Source: an uncultured Bacteroidales bacterium
GTDB taxonomy: Bacteria; Bacteroidota; Bacteroidia; Bacteroidales; UBA932
Direction: 5' to 3'
Length of the DNA: 43,857 bases
Assembly (NCBI GenBank): GCA_946055165.1
Contig: CAMGFA010000012.1
Span: 1 to 43,857 of the forward strand
A program made the translations under genes and the position numbers. Shown one piece after another: positions 24,973 through 33,263 of the stretch; position 1 is the first letter of the stretch; every line of letters begins with the position of its first letter. Under the pieces are notes generated by a model, which was not told the DNA's origin, did not search any database, and worked only from the letters and a program-made list of their open reading frames with translations.

Positions 24973-26429
24973 ATTTCAAGATCCCCCGCTGGAATCCAAT
25001 ACGTCCGGTATGAAATACCGGAACGGGAAAGCACATAGAGCACAGTGCCTTCCATATCCTCAATTACTGCCTTGGCAGAAGATGTGGAGCCGAAAAGCAG
25101 CAGGTCATCGGGGCCGATGGTAGCTGGATTGAGCAAAGAGCCGTCGGCCGATACTATCTGAACATTGCTGCGGTTCACGGAGCTGTACTCCTTCGGCAAA
25201 TCCACGACGAGTTCGTAATTCACAGTTCCTGCAGCCGGATTCACTTCAAAAAGCAGGGCGCGGGAATAGCCCAACTGCTTGCCATTGTCGTAGCAAAGGA
25301 TTCTGTCCGGTCCGATCACAGTAGCAGCGTGCAGTCCTCCGGAAGGGAAACCATAAGAGGCACTGTCGGCATCGAGAGCCACATTGCCGTGAGTTCCGAC
25401 ACGATAAAGAACATCAAGAGTCTTTCCGGAAATCTTCCACAGCTCATTTATGCGGTTCAAAGTTACATAAAAGTCCCCCTCGGAATCCATCACCACAGAA
25501 TTGGCGTGGACATAATCATTGGCAACTTTTTCAGCATTGATATAATCCACTTCCAAAGGATTGAGTTCCGAAAAGCAGTCCCAGGAAAAACGCACATTTC
25601 CCTCTCTGTCGCAGACATAAAAGCCGTCACCCCATATGTCCACAGACTTCGAACCCTCTCCCAATGCATAAGGTTTCACAACATTGGACATTATCAGAAA
25701 ATCCCCGTTTTCCAGAATGGAGAATTCGTGATGCGGATAAGGGACAAAATATTCGGAAGGTTTACGGTGAAAAAGGATTTCACCATTGATATCACAAACA
25801 TAAACATCCGATGCCAGGCGGTAGAAATCCTCGGAATCCTCTCCATCGGCAAAACCGCACAGAACGGCAAACTGTCCAGAGCGCCTGTCAAAACAAGCAG
25901 TCCTTATACCCTGTCCGAAGGCCTGATACCAGATGATTTTTCCATTGAGATCGCAGATTGTGAGATACCCTGGTGCTGCGGCATCCCATTGCAGCAGATA
26001 GCCATCAGGAAATACAAAACCAGGACTGAGGTACTCCACTTCGTAGCTGGGAATATCGACAGGTAGCGAAGTCGTTGCAAATTCCAGGCATTGCGATTGC
26101 GAACCGTTGTCCAGCTCGAGCTGAAGAGTGTAACGGCAGCGTTCTTCAAGAAAATTCAAATGGCATAACGCGCTTCCGGCCGATTCGGAATACCAGCCTG
26201 TGCTCCGGGCTAGGCTTCTGTCCTTGTCGCTGGGCCAAAAAAGGATTCTGAAAGAGCAGGCCTGCCTGAGCTGCAGCTCCACATTGGCCCTGAGGGCATT
26301 GTCCTGAGGCAGGACGGTAACTGCACTTACGCAGGAGGCAAAATCCGCCTTTTGCGAAAAACACCCCTGCAGCGCCATGGACGCTGCAAGGATGAACACA
26401 ATAGATCTTGTATTTGAAAAAACCTTCAT
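24969..26429 (-). CDS. Arylsulfotransferase-like (ASST) lipoprotein
   Basis: A 486-residue lipoprotein (MALQGC, Cys23). An N-terminal beta-rich domain at about 30-125 precedes a six-bladed ASST-type propeller. The four active-site residues of E. coli-type AssT have clear counterparts: His233/234 in YPHHEF, His308 and Asn310 in VHANS, Arg326 in TLNRINEL and His367 in GGLHAAT. ASST enzymes move sulfate from an aryl sulfate donor to a phenolic acceptor without PAPS. As a lipoprotein it would face the periplasm or cell surface. It is the last gene of the susC operon and starts directly at the stop of the preceding gene. Retained active-site residues suggest activity; the substrate is unknown. Confidence 0.85.
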   Translation of the reverse strand: MKVFSNTRSIVFILAASMALQGCFSQKADFASCVSAVTVLPQDNALRANVELQLRQACSFRILFWPSDKDRSLARSTGWYSESAGSALCHLNFLEERCRYTLQLELDNGSQSQCLEFATTSLPVDIPSYEVEYLSPGFVFPDGYLLQWDAAAPGYLTICDLNGKIIWYQAFGQGIRTACFDRRSGQFAVLCGFADGEDSEDFYRLASDVYVCDINGEILFHRKPSEYFVPYPHHEFSILENGDFLIMSNVVKPYALGEGSKSVDIWGDGFYVCDREGNVRFSWDCFSELNPLEVDYINAEKVANDYVHANSVVMDSEGDFYVTLNRINELWKISGKTLDVLYRVGTHGNVALDADSASYGFPSGGLHAATVIGPDRILCYDNGKQLGYSRALLFEVNPAAGTVNYELVVDLPKEYSSVNRSNVQIVSADGSLLNPATIGPDDLLLFGSTSSAKAVIEDMEGTVLYVLSRSGISYRTYWIPAGDLEI

Positions 26430-27710
26430 CTATTCCTGATACACCACCTCCACGCTTTTCAGATAGTAGGAAAGATTCTCTGAAAGAGAATTCCAAACAA
26501 TCTCAATCTTTCCGGAAGGAAGAGTGGAGTCTGTGAAAGTATATTTGGTCATGTCGTTGGTTGGAGTCTTTTTGTCCCCAAATTGGACTCCGTTCACAAG
26601 AACATACAATTCAGAGTTGGCAACAGTATCGGAATCTGAAGTAGTTACGCTTACGCTTTTTATCTGCCCTGTGATATCTTCAGTCCAAAGATTCATTCCT
26701 CCTACATGGAAAATAGTATTTTCATGCCAGCCAATTCCAATCTGCAGGCCCCAGGCTTTCCAAAAATAAATCGGTTCCGGAATATTTACAGTCAAATACC
26801 ATTTAATATCTCCTTCCACAGCCGGGCCATTATTTTTATAAAGTTCAGCACCAACTTCTCCCTCAAGCCCGAAATCCGGAGAAGCAAAAGTATGGGAAGT
26901 ACTCTTCTCAGTCACAGCAGCCTCATATTTCAGCTTTCCAAGGTCCACGATGCAGCTCCTTTTGAGTTCAAAGGAAGAAGAAGAGGATTTCTTCTTTCCG
27001 GCTACGCCATCTTTATACAATTCCACGGAGATACCTGCCGAGAAAGTGCCCGGCAACACGGCAGCATAGTAAGTCTCGCCATTCTCAAAATCACCTTTCA
27101 CACTTACATAAGCCGATTGCTCGGAAGTCAGGGAAGCTGATTTGGAAGAATAATCGTAAGAGAAAATACCTGTCATATATTCGGACTCGGCATTGGCATA
27201 GATGCGAACCTCGCTTACTCCCTCCCCTTCTACAGTGAAAGCCAGTAGTGAAACGGCATTCATAAAAGAAAGTTCAGAAGTGGAAGATTGCGCAAAAGCA
27301 ATATGGGCTGAAGGATCGTAAGAGCCTGCGAATGCATTCTGGTCACGTTTGAGCAGGACCCCACTTACAACAGAAGCGGAATAGGCCGCGCTTTCCGCAG
27401 CCGACGAGGGATAAACGGCATAGTATTCATTTCCGGTAAAAGGAATGGAAGGATCCTTCTCCACAAAAGTGAGAGAAGTCTGCTTTGAGGCAGTGCCCTC
27501 AAACAATTTCTTCACATCGCTTTCATCGAAGACAGCAATGCTCTCAAGGCCGTCCCAATAGGAAATCATGTTGTCCATGACAGTTTTGCCCGGAACTTCA
27601 AGACTTGCCTCAAAACAGAAGCCCTTTGGCTCTGCAACAGAATTCTCCTTGTGGCAGGATGCCGAAACAAAACACAGGGCAGCTGCAAGAACAAATAAAC
27701 TTTTTTTCAT
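26430..27710 (-). CDS. Fimbrillin-like lipoprotein with a C-terminal domain shared with its neighbour
   Basis: A 426-residue lipoprotein (SASC, Cys19). Residues about 30-260 follow the Mfa/fimbrillin-like pattern common in Bacteroidales surface lipoproteins: SYWDGLESIAVFDESD, YYAVYPSSAAES, then a NAVSLLAFTV strand and YYAAVLPGTFSAG. Residues 273-426 form a separate domain (HTFASPDFGL to VEVVYQE) that recurs at the end of the lipoprotein two genes upstream. I do not recognise this domain; its Trp- and Gly-rich beta pattern suggests a sandwich fold, perhaps for binding. The start is the ATG at 27708-27710, which gives a clean signal peptide. The stop abuts the ASST start with no gap. Confidence 0.82.
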   Translation of the reverse strand: MKKSLFVLAAALCFVSASCHKENSVAEPKGFCFEASLEVPGKTVMDNMISYWDGLESIAVFDESDVKKLFEGTASKQTSLTFVEKDPSIPFTGNEYYAVYPSSAAESAAYSASVVSGVLLKRDQNAFAGSYDPSAHIAFAQSSTSELSFMNAVSLLAFTVEGEGVSEVRIYANAESEYMTGIFSYDYSSKSASLTSEQSAYVSVKGDFENGETYYAAVLPGTFSAGISVELYKDGVAGKKKSSSSSFELKRSCIVDLGKLKYEAAVTEKSTSHTFASPDFGLEGEVGAELYKNNGPAVEGDIKWYLTVNIPEPIYFWKAWGLQIGIGWHENTIFHVGGMNLWTEDITGQIKSVSVTTSDSDTVANSELYVLVNGVQFGDKKTPTNDMTKYTFTDSTLPSGKIEIVWNSLSENLSYYLKSVEVVYQE

Positions 27711-27724
27711 AAGCCAATCCAATT

Positions 27725-27859
27725 TTACCATTGAAACTCTTCATAATCCCATGCTTCCAGGGAAGTTGCAGCAACATCATAGGAACTCTGGCACAGAAGG
27801 GCCTGAGCTTCCATTTCCATAATAGTCACCTCGGGTGACTGGTAATTAGTTTTAGTCAT
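27725..27859 (-). CDS. 44-residue small protein inside the Sus-like operon
   Basis: An ATG (27857-27859) opens a 44-codon frame that ends 14 bases before the next lipoprotein gene. The product starts MTKTNYQSPEVTIMEMEAQA, continues LLCQSSYDVAATS and ends YEEFQW. It is acidic, with one Cys, no signal peptide and no transmembrane segment. The pattern of a short polar start, SPEVTIMEME-type strand and a LLC motif resembles short unknown proteins often found beside fimbrillin-like genes in Bacteroidales; that comparison is from memory. It lies 12 bp after the upstream stop on the same strand, which supports a real gene. Function unknown. Confidence 0.72.
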   Translation of the reverse strand: MTKTNYQSPEVTIMEMEAQALLCQSSYDVAATSLEAWDYEEFQW

Positions 27860-27871
27860 AACTATGTGATT

Positions 27872-29566
27872 TTATTCCTGATATACCACCTCGACACCAC
27901 GGACGAAGTAGCTGAGATTGTCGGATATTGAATTCCAGATTATTTCTATCTTGCCGCTGAGAATCTGGCTCTCGGTGAAAGTATAGGTGGTGAGGTCGTT
28001 GATAAGGGCCTTGCGGGTTCCGAAGTTCTCGCCGCCAACCTTTACATAGAGTTCAGCCTCTGAAACATTGTATTCATCGGAGTACGATGTAGTTACGCTC
28101 ACGCTCTTGATGGAACCCGGGATGTCCTCGCAGGAGAGCACAATAGACTTTACATGCAGATCGGTGTTGGGACTCCAGCCAGCACCTATCTGAAGGGCGC
28201 CCCAGCTCTTCCAGATATAGAATTCTTCACCCATTGTAACTTCAAGATTCCAATTGAAACCTTCCTTGGTTACGGCAGGGCCGTTGTGTGCACCCATCTC
28301 TTCATTCACATCTGCAGTGAGCCCGAAATCAGGAGCGGCGAAAGAATGGGTCGTAGTCTTCATGCCCTTAGGCTGCAGATATACCTGAAAATAAGCCTCA
28401 TTTGCAGGAATGCTGTACTCAAGACAGATTTCGGTTGCAGAAAGCGACCATACGTAATAGTCTGTTGTGAGACCGTCCCAGTTACCCAGGAAAAGAGGGA
28501 AAGCGTTGCCGCTGAGCTTGAGTGTGAGAGCATCGGCGCTCTCAATCAGCGACCAGGTCTCGTCGCCGCTGAGTTCCACACTCACAGCTTCCTCTGCTGC
28601 AACATTATAAGCCTTTCCGTCGGCACCCAGGTCAATCTTCACGCTGCCGTCGGCAAGGAAAGTGATAACATCGTCCAGTGCGGTCTCGGGAAGAGGAATT
28701 CCCCTGTTGCTGCTTATCCATGCATACTGGCCTGTAGGATCGTCATAAGCACGGGAACCCCACTTGGACACCTGCCAGCTGCCCACGAAGAGCTTCTCGT
28801 TGGCCGAGAGAGGTCGCTGAATGCTTCCAAGCTCAAGAACCTCATCTACAGCCACTTTCTGCTCGCCCTTGAGTGCCATTTCGTAGGTTTCGCCGTCCAC
28901 GGTGTAGAACATCGTAAAGCCTTCTGTATAAGTGCCCGGCAGCACAGCCACATAATAGCTTGCCCCCGGCTTGAACTCGCCTTCGAAAGCGGTAGCGTTC
29001 ACCTGGCTCTGGGACGATTCAGCCACAAGTTCGGGAGCATCGGCAGGAAAAGAGACTTTTACCGCACCGCAGAGAGCTTCTCCGGCAGTGGCCGATACCT
29101 TGACGGCCGATACGCCCTTGGCATCGGCAGAAAGATTGAATTTGAGGAAGGCGCAAACCGGATGGAACTGCATAGACTCCGGATTGGAGGTCTTTGCCGC
29201 ACTGATATATGGAAGTTGCTCAGCCTGAACAGTTTGGGCAGAAGGAACAGCTGTGCTTATGCTGCCGTTGGCAAGCTTTGCGGACTCATCGTATGGAACC
29301 AGACCATAAAGAACATCTTCCTTGATGGCTTCACCGGCGATAATTGCCACCTCGCCGATTCCCTGGCTGCGGAAAAGATTGTTGCTCTTTGAATCGAAGA
29401 TGCTCACCTTGTCGGCCTTCTTCCAGCCGAACTCATTGCGAGCCTGTATTTCAAGCTTTTCGGCAGCAGCCGGAGTATCAGGAGTTTTGCCCGGCTGTTC
29501 TGTTTTGTTACAAGCGGCAAGTGAAAGCAGGGCCGCTGCACAGAAAAATAAAAAATCTCGTTTCAT
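27872..29566 (-). CDS. Three-domain fimbrillin/lipocalin-like surface lipoprotein
   Basis: A 564-residue lipoprotein (LAAC, Cys19). Domain 1 at about 35-255 is fimbrillin-like: GWKKADKVSIFDS, YGLVPYDESAKL, CAFLKFNLSADAKG and YYVAVLPGTYTEG. Domain 2 at about 258-400 resembles Bacteroidales lipocalin-like modules: LFVGSWQVSKWG, DDVITFLADGSVKI. Domain 3 at 407-564 (HSFAAPDFGL to VEVVYQE) is a paralogue of the last domain of the lipoprotein at 26430-27710, with shared stretches such as IKSVSVTTS and NLSY. It is probably exposed at the surface next to the SusC/SusD complex, in the place of SusE/SusF. It lies 5 bp after its upstream neighbour. Ligand unknown. Confidence 0.82.
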   Translation of the reverse strand: MKRDFLFFCAAALLSLAACNKTEQPGKTPDTPAAAEKLEIQARNEFGWKKADKVSIFDSKSNNLFRSQGIGEVAIIAGEAIKEDVLYGLVPYDESAKLANGSISTAVPSAQTVQAEQLPYISAAKTSNPESMQFHPVCAFLKFNLSADAKGVSAVKVSATAGEALCGAVKVSFPADAPELVAESSQSQVNATAFEGEFKPGASYYVAVLPGTYTEGFTMFYTVDGETYEMALKGEQKVAVDEVLELGSIQRPLSANEKLFVGSWQVSKWGSRAYDDPTGQYAWISSNRGIPLPETALDDVITFLADGSVKIDLGADGKAYNVAAEEAVSVELSGDETWSLIESADALTLKLSGNAFPLFLGNWDGLTTDYYVWSLSATEICLEYSIPANEAYFQVYLQPKGMKTTTHSFAAPDFGLTADVNEEMGAHNGPAVTKEGFNWNLEVTMGEEFYIWKSWGALQIGAGWSPNTDLHVKSIVLSCEDIPGSIKSVSVTTSYSDEYNVSEAELYVKVGGENFGTRKALINDLTTYTFTESQILSGKIEIIWNSISDNLSYFVRGVEVVYQE

Positions 29567-29571
29567 AATAA

Positions 29572-31596
29572 TTATTGTAGTTGCTGTTTATAAGATACAT
29601 AATCGAAAAGGGCATAATTCTCATGAACTGGCTGGAAATCGCCCATAAACTCCAGATTCTCCACACTCACGCTTATAAGGAACTTTATTTCAGGTCCATA
29701 GCGCAAGTTCAGCTGCTTAATCTGGACATCGTCGATAATCCAGGTCATACGGTATTTACCATCAATGACATCCAGTTTGAGCACAAGGGTATGCCAACCC
29801 ACCGAAATAGGAGTATAGGTGGAATTGAAAGGCAGGTCCTGACTGGTCATACAGGCCACCATCTCATCATCCGCCGCCCCGCAGGCCTGCCTTGCAGCAG
29901 CCTTGCCATAGCCTATTTCAAAATCCATTTCGTGAGCATCGTCAGAATAGATGAAAGCACCTATGCTGCATTTCTCCCCAGCAGCAATCCTGCTGACATA
30001 GGTTCGGAAAGTATAGATTCCCTCTCCGAAGTCCTCCCTTATGGTGTGGAGCTTATTGCGGTCCATAGAGTTGGCATTGGTCCAGAGCTTGAGGCAGCCG
30101 TCTTCGAGGCTGTAGCATTCGCCCGATGCCGGATTGTGGGTATAGTAGTACCAGCCGTTGATATTACTGTTGAATTCCCAGCGGGTCTCTTTCCACTGCT
30201 GCTCAATGGAGAGCTGCTGCATGTCGGAGCACTCCCCCGCCTTGAGTTCCATAGCAGGGAGGCTGATGCTGCCCTTCAGGCTGCCGCCGCTCATAAAGCG
30301 CAGTTCAAGACCCTGGGCGTATCTGCCCGACAGAATGGAGAAGAAATACGGCACATCGGTCTTGAAGGCAGAGACATCGGCCGGTTTAAGGTGTATGCAC
30401 GCGTCTGAAAGAGCCTTGGTATAAAGATCGAAGCTGTCACAATCTATGGTCAGGCTGCCTTCCAGGGCACGTCCGGAAGGATCGGAAATGATAATTTCAC
30501 TCACATCTGCCAAAGACTCGTCCAGACACAGCTGCATACGCGACATAAGGTCATAAAAATAGAAGGAATCAGATTCTGTTTCCGCAACAGACAGACACTG
30601 AGCAGCTTCCAGCGATTCAAAAGCCTTAACTTCGGAAGGGATGGAGGTGCTGATTCCTGTCTTGGAGATTGACGCGGCGGAATCGTAAGGGAAAAGTGCC
30701 CAGTAGGAGGCATCTTCGGGAGCCGAGCCGCTGATTTCGGAGTTCCTGCTCACAAAGCGGTAATTGCCGCCTTTGGAGAAAAGGCTGAACTCGAGGCCGT
30801 CGGAAAGTGGCACATTGCCCGAAATGCCGAAAGAAAGGCTTACGGGATTGGCCCCTTCGATGTAAGAGCCTGACACATAGGCATCGGCCGAAACATAATC
30901 TATACGGACCTGATAGTCCTGTTCCGGCACTTTTGTACCGCTTCCCTGCTCGTAGCCGAGGGAGCAGAAAAGGGAAAATCCGCGCTGCTCTGGCCCGTAA
31001 TCAAGTGAAATTGAGAACTTTTCTTCCCCGTCGAGCAGCCAGGCCGCTTTGTAGGAAAGGGCATCTTCCGACAGTTTGATTTTGAGATTGTGCCAGCCCG
31101 GGCTCACGGCGCAATAGGAGGCCGAATAGGGTCCGGAGCTGCTGCTCAGGCAAAGCATAAGTTCGTCCGCGGCGAGCCCGAAATCGGACCTTAGTTCCTG
31201 AGTGCCATAGGATATGCCGAAAGTCAGGGCCGATGCATCCGCCAAGCGAAGGCCGCAGGTAAAGGCTATCTGCTCCCCCGACTGGAAGTTCGGAACATAA
31301 AGCCTCCACTCATATTCGCCTGAAAGGAAGTCGTTTCTGAGTGTTTCGATGGACGAAATATCCTTTCTGTTGGCACGGCTGTATAGATATATGCTGCCGT
31401 TCTCCACGTTGCAGGAGAGATCCCCGGAGGAAGCTGTGAAAACCCAATCGGCATCGCTGTCAAAATCCCAAAGAAGGGATAGCGGACTGCCGCTCGGCTG
31501 GGTCTTGTCAGGCTGCGGGGAGGGCTGCTGGGTGCAGGCAAAAGCCATAAGACCCAGACAGGCAATCATAGAGCAAATATGTACCATCCTTCTCAT
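29572..31596 (-). CDS. Lipoprotein with two lectin-like domains flanking a fimbrillin-like domain
   Basis: A 674-residue lipoprotein (AFAC, Cys21). Residues 43-238 and 473-674 are an internal duplication: each begins WDF/WEF, has a RxDFxxGxYxxRxYV block, AADELMLC or AADDEMVAC, GWHNLKIKL or GWHTLVLKL, and ends DYVSA or DYVSY. The pattern fits concanavalin A/laminin-G-like jelly rolls related to glycan-binding and GH16-like folds; I see no GH16 catalytic ExDxE motif. Between them (about 250-465) sits a fimbrillin-like domain (YWALFPYDSAASISK, PYFFSILSGRYAQG). This sandwich is unusual. It takes the SusE position after susD, whose stop it overlaps by 4 bp, so a surface glycan-binding role is likely. 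Confidence 0.78.
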   Translation of the reverse strand: MRRMVHICSMIACLGLMAFACTQQPSPQPDKTQPSGSPLSLLWDFDSDADWVFTASSGDLSCNVENGSIYLYSRANRKDISSIETLRNDFLSGEYEWRLYVPNFQSGEQIAFTCGLRLADASALTFGISYGTQELRSDFGLAADELMLCLSSSSGPYSASYCAVSPGWHNLKIKLSEDALSYKAAWLLDGEEKFSISLDYGPEQRGFSLFCSLGYEQGSGTKVPEQDYQVRIDYVSADAYVSGSYIEGANPVSLSFGISGNVPLSDGLEFSLFSKGGNYRFVSRNSEISGSAPEDASYWALFPYDSAASISKTGISTSIPSEVKAFESLEAAQCLSVAETESDSFYFYDLMSRMQLCLDESLADVSEIIISDPSGRALEGSLTIDCDSFDLYTKALSDACIHLKPADVSAFKTDVPYFFSILSGRYAQGLELRFMSGGSLKGSISLPAMELKAGECSDMQQLSIEQQWKETRWEFNSNINGWYYYTHNPASGECYSLEDGCLKLWTNANSMDRNKLHTIREDFGEGIYTFRTYVSRIAAGEKCSIGAFIYSDDAHEMDFEIGYGKAAARQACGAADDEMVACMTSQDLPFNSTYTPISVGWHTLVLKLDVIDGKYRMTWIIDDVQIKQLNLRYGPEIKFLISVSVENLEFMGDFQPVHENYALFDYVSYKQQLQ

Positions 31597-33251
31597 TTTT
31601 GAACATAATCTCTTGCCGATACAAGTGAGGGATTGAGAGTCACCTCGCGGTAAGGAATCGGCATATACATACGCAAATCATTGTCGGTAAAGGAATCGGC
31701 AGAAGGATAGGCAGCCCAGACGCCATCGTAGTAACCCGGCTCGCGGCCTTCGTTCTGCTCCTTCCAAGCATATTTCTTGGCAATGGTACCGACATATTCC
31801 TTCATTCTGTCCTTCCACAGTCCCATACGGATGAGGTCCGGACGGCGCAGGCATTCCAGATTGAGCTCATACATGCGTTCATCGCAGATGGCGCTGCGCA
31901 AGGCGGCCTTGTCGGGGTAATCGGCCAGCTGGAGATTGTGCTCCGCATTCTGGAAAGCCCTTTCCCTTACACGGTTGACAAGGCTGAGCGCCTCTTCGCA
32001 AGGGCCGTTGAGTTCATTGAGTACCTCAGCTTTGCAGAGAAGCACATCGGACAGCCTCAAAAGAGGCAGGTTATTAGGAGTTTCGTAGATGTACTTCCAT
32101 GTATTGAGGAACTTGTATTTCTGGGTAAAGGTCTCGGACATCTCCACAACCTCGGTATAGGTCTTGTCTCCATAAGTGTGCTCGTTTGGAACGGTGCCGG
32201 TAAGGGAGATGTTATCCGGAGCCTTGTAGAATGTCTTGTCGGGGTTGTAAACGTTCTCGTACTGGACAATCTGCAGAACACTGAACCGCTCGTCGGCAGG
32301 GTCGAACTTCCAGCTCATCTCAAGTGGCTGATACATATTGCCCCAGCCCATATCGTACTCCCAGCTGGTAAACTGCAGACCCAGATCCCATGATCCGGAA
32401 ACGATTTTTCCGCTGGCCTTGATGGCAAAAATCAGCTCATTGTTATAGAGGCATTCTTCTCGGGAAGGATCAAATACATCCCACACGCTCGGCTGCAGGG
32501 AATAGAGAGAGCCGTCAAGGGAAAGCACATTGTCGAGTTCCGCAAGGGCGTAGTTCCAGTAGTTCTGCTCCGCAGGATCGTCCTTCTGCCTTGCTCTGCC
32601 GGCCTGCCTCATATATAGGCGGGCCAGATAACCGCAGGCTGCCGCCCAGGTAGGCCTCTGGGCATCGTCCTTGGAAGCATAGGATTTCGGGAGATAGTCC
32701 TTTGCGTTGAAAAGATCGTTCTCTATGCAGTATTCAATGTCTTCCAGGCTGGCAAGAGAGGGTTTGTCGGTTGGGCTCACCCGGCTGTCGGTGACAAGCG
32801 GGACCCTGTAGAAAACATCGCTAAGATTATAGTAGGCAAAGGCCCTCATGAAGTATGCCTCTCCGAGCATCTGCTTCTTGCTCAAGCCGTCGCGAAAGAG
32901 ATTGTCGGACATTTCCGGCACCCTGTCGATAACAATGTTGGCACGGGAGGCAATCTGGAAAAGATGGTTCCAGGCCACCAGGGTACGGTTGTCGTTGTAG
33001 ATGGCGTTGTCGTTCATCACCTCAAAACAGTTTCCGTTCTTGAAACCTGTATCGGAAGCTATGTCGTTGATATAGAACATAGGCTCGCGGTAGAGGGAAT
33101 GAAGCGGAGCATACATGCTGTTCACTGCCGCCTGGGCGTTCTCTGCCGTGGTGAAGGCGTTGTCGTCGGTAAGCGAAGAATACACAACCTCGTCCAGTTT
33201 GTTGCAGGCCAGCAGGCTCAAAACCAATAAAATGCTATAATACTTTTTCAT
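31593..33251 (-). CDS. SusD/RagB family outer-membrane lipoprotein
   Basis: A 552-residue lipoprotein (LLAC, Cys16) with the SusD layout: NAFTTAENAQAAVNSMYAPL near the start, TPR-like helices with AYFMRAFAYYNLSDVFYRVPLV, and the C-terminal SusD region with NVRERAF-type (LVNRVRERAFQN), ERMYELNLECLRRPDLIRMGLW and PIPYREVTLNPSL. SusD proteins cap the SusC barrel and bind the ligand, usually a glycan. The gene lies 12 bp after susC and overlaps the next lipoprotein gene by 4 bp. Confidence 0.95.
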   Translation of the reverse strand: MKKYYSILLVLSLLACNKLDEVVYSSLTDDNAFTTAENAQAAVNSMYAPLHSLYREPMFYINDIASDTGFKNGNCFEVMNDNAIYNDNRTLVAWNHLFQIASRANIVIDRVPEMSDNLFRDGLSKKQMLGEAYFMRAFAYYNLSDVFYRVPLVTDSRVSPTDKPSLASLEDIEYCIENDLFNAKDYLPKSYASKDDAQRPTWAAACGYLARLYMRQAGRARQKDDPAEQNYWNYALAELDNVLSLDGSLYSLQPSVWDVFDPSREECLYNNELIFAIKASGKIVSGSWDLGLQFTSWEYDMGWGNMYQPLEMSWKFDPADERFSVLQIVQYENVYNPDKTFYKAPDNISLTGTVPNEHTYGDKTYTEVVEMSETFTQKYKFLNTWKYIYETPNNLPLLRLSDVLLCKAEVLNELNGPCEEALSLVNRVRERAFQNAEHNLQLADYPDKAALRSAICDERMYELNLECLRRPDLIRMGLWKDRMKEYVGTIAKKYAWKEQNEGREPGYYDGVWAAYPSADSFTDNDLRMYMPIPYREVTLNPSLVSARDYVQK

Positions 33252-33263
33252 TGCTGTCCGGAT

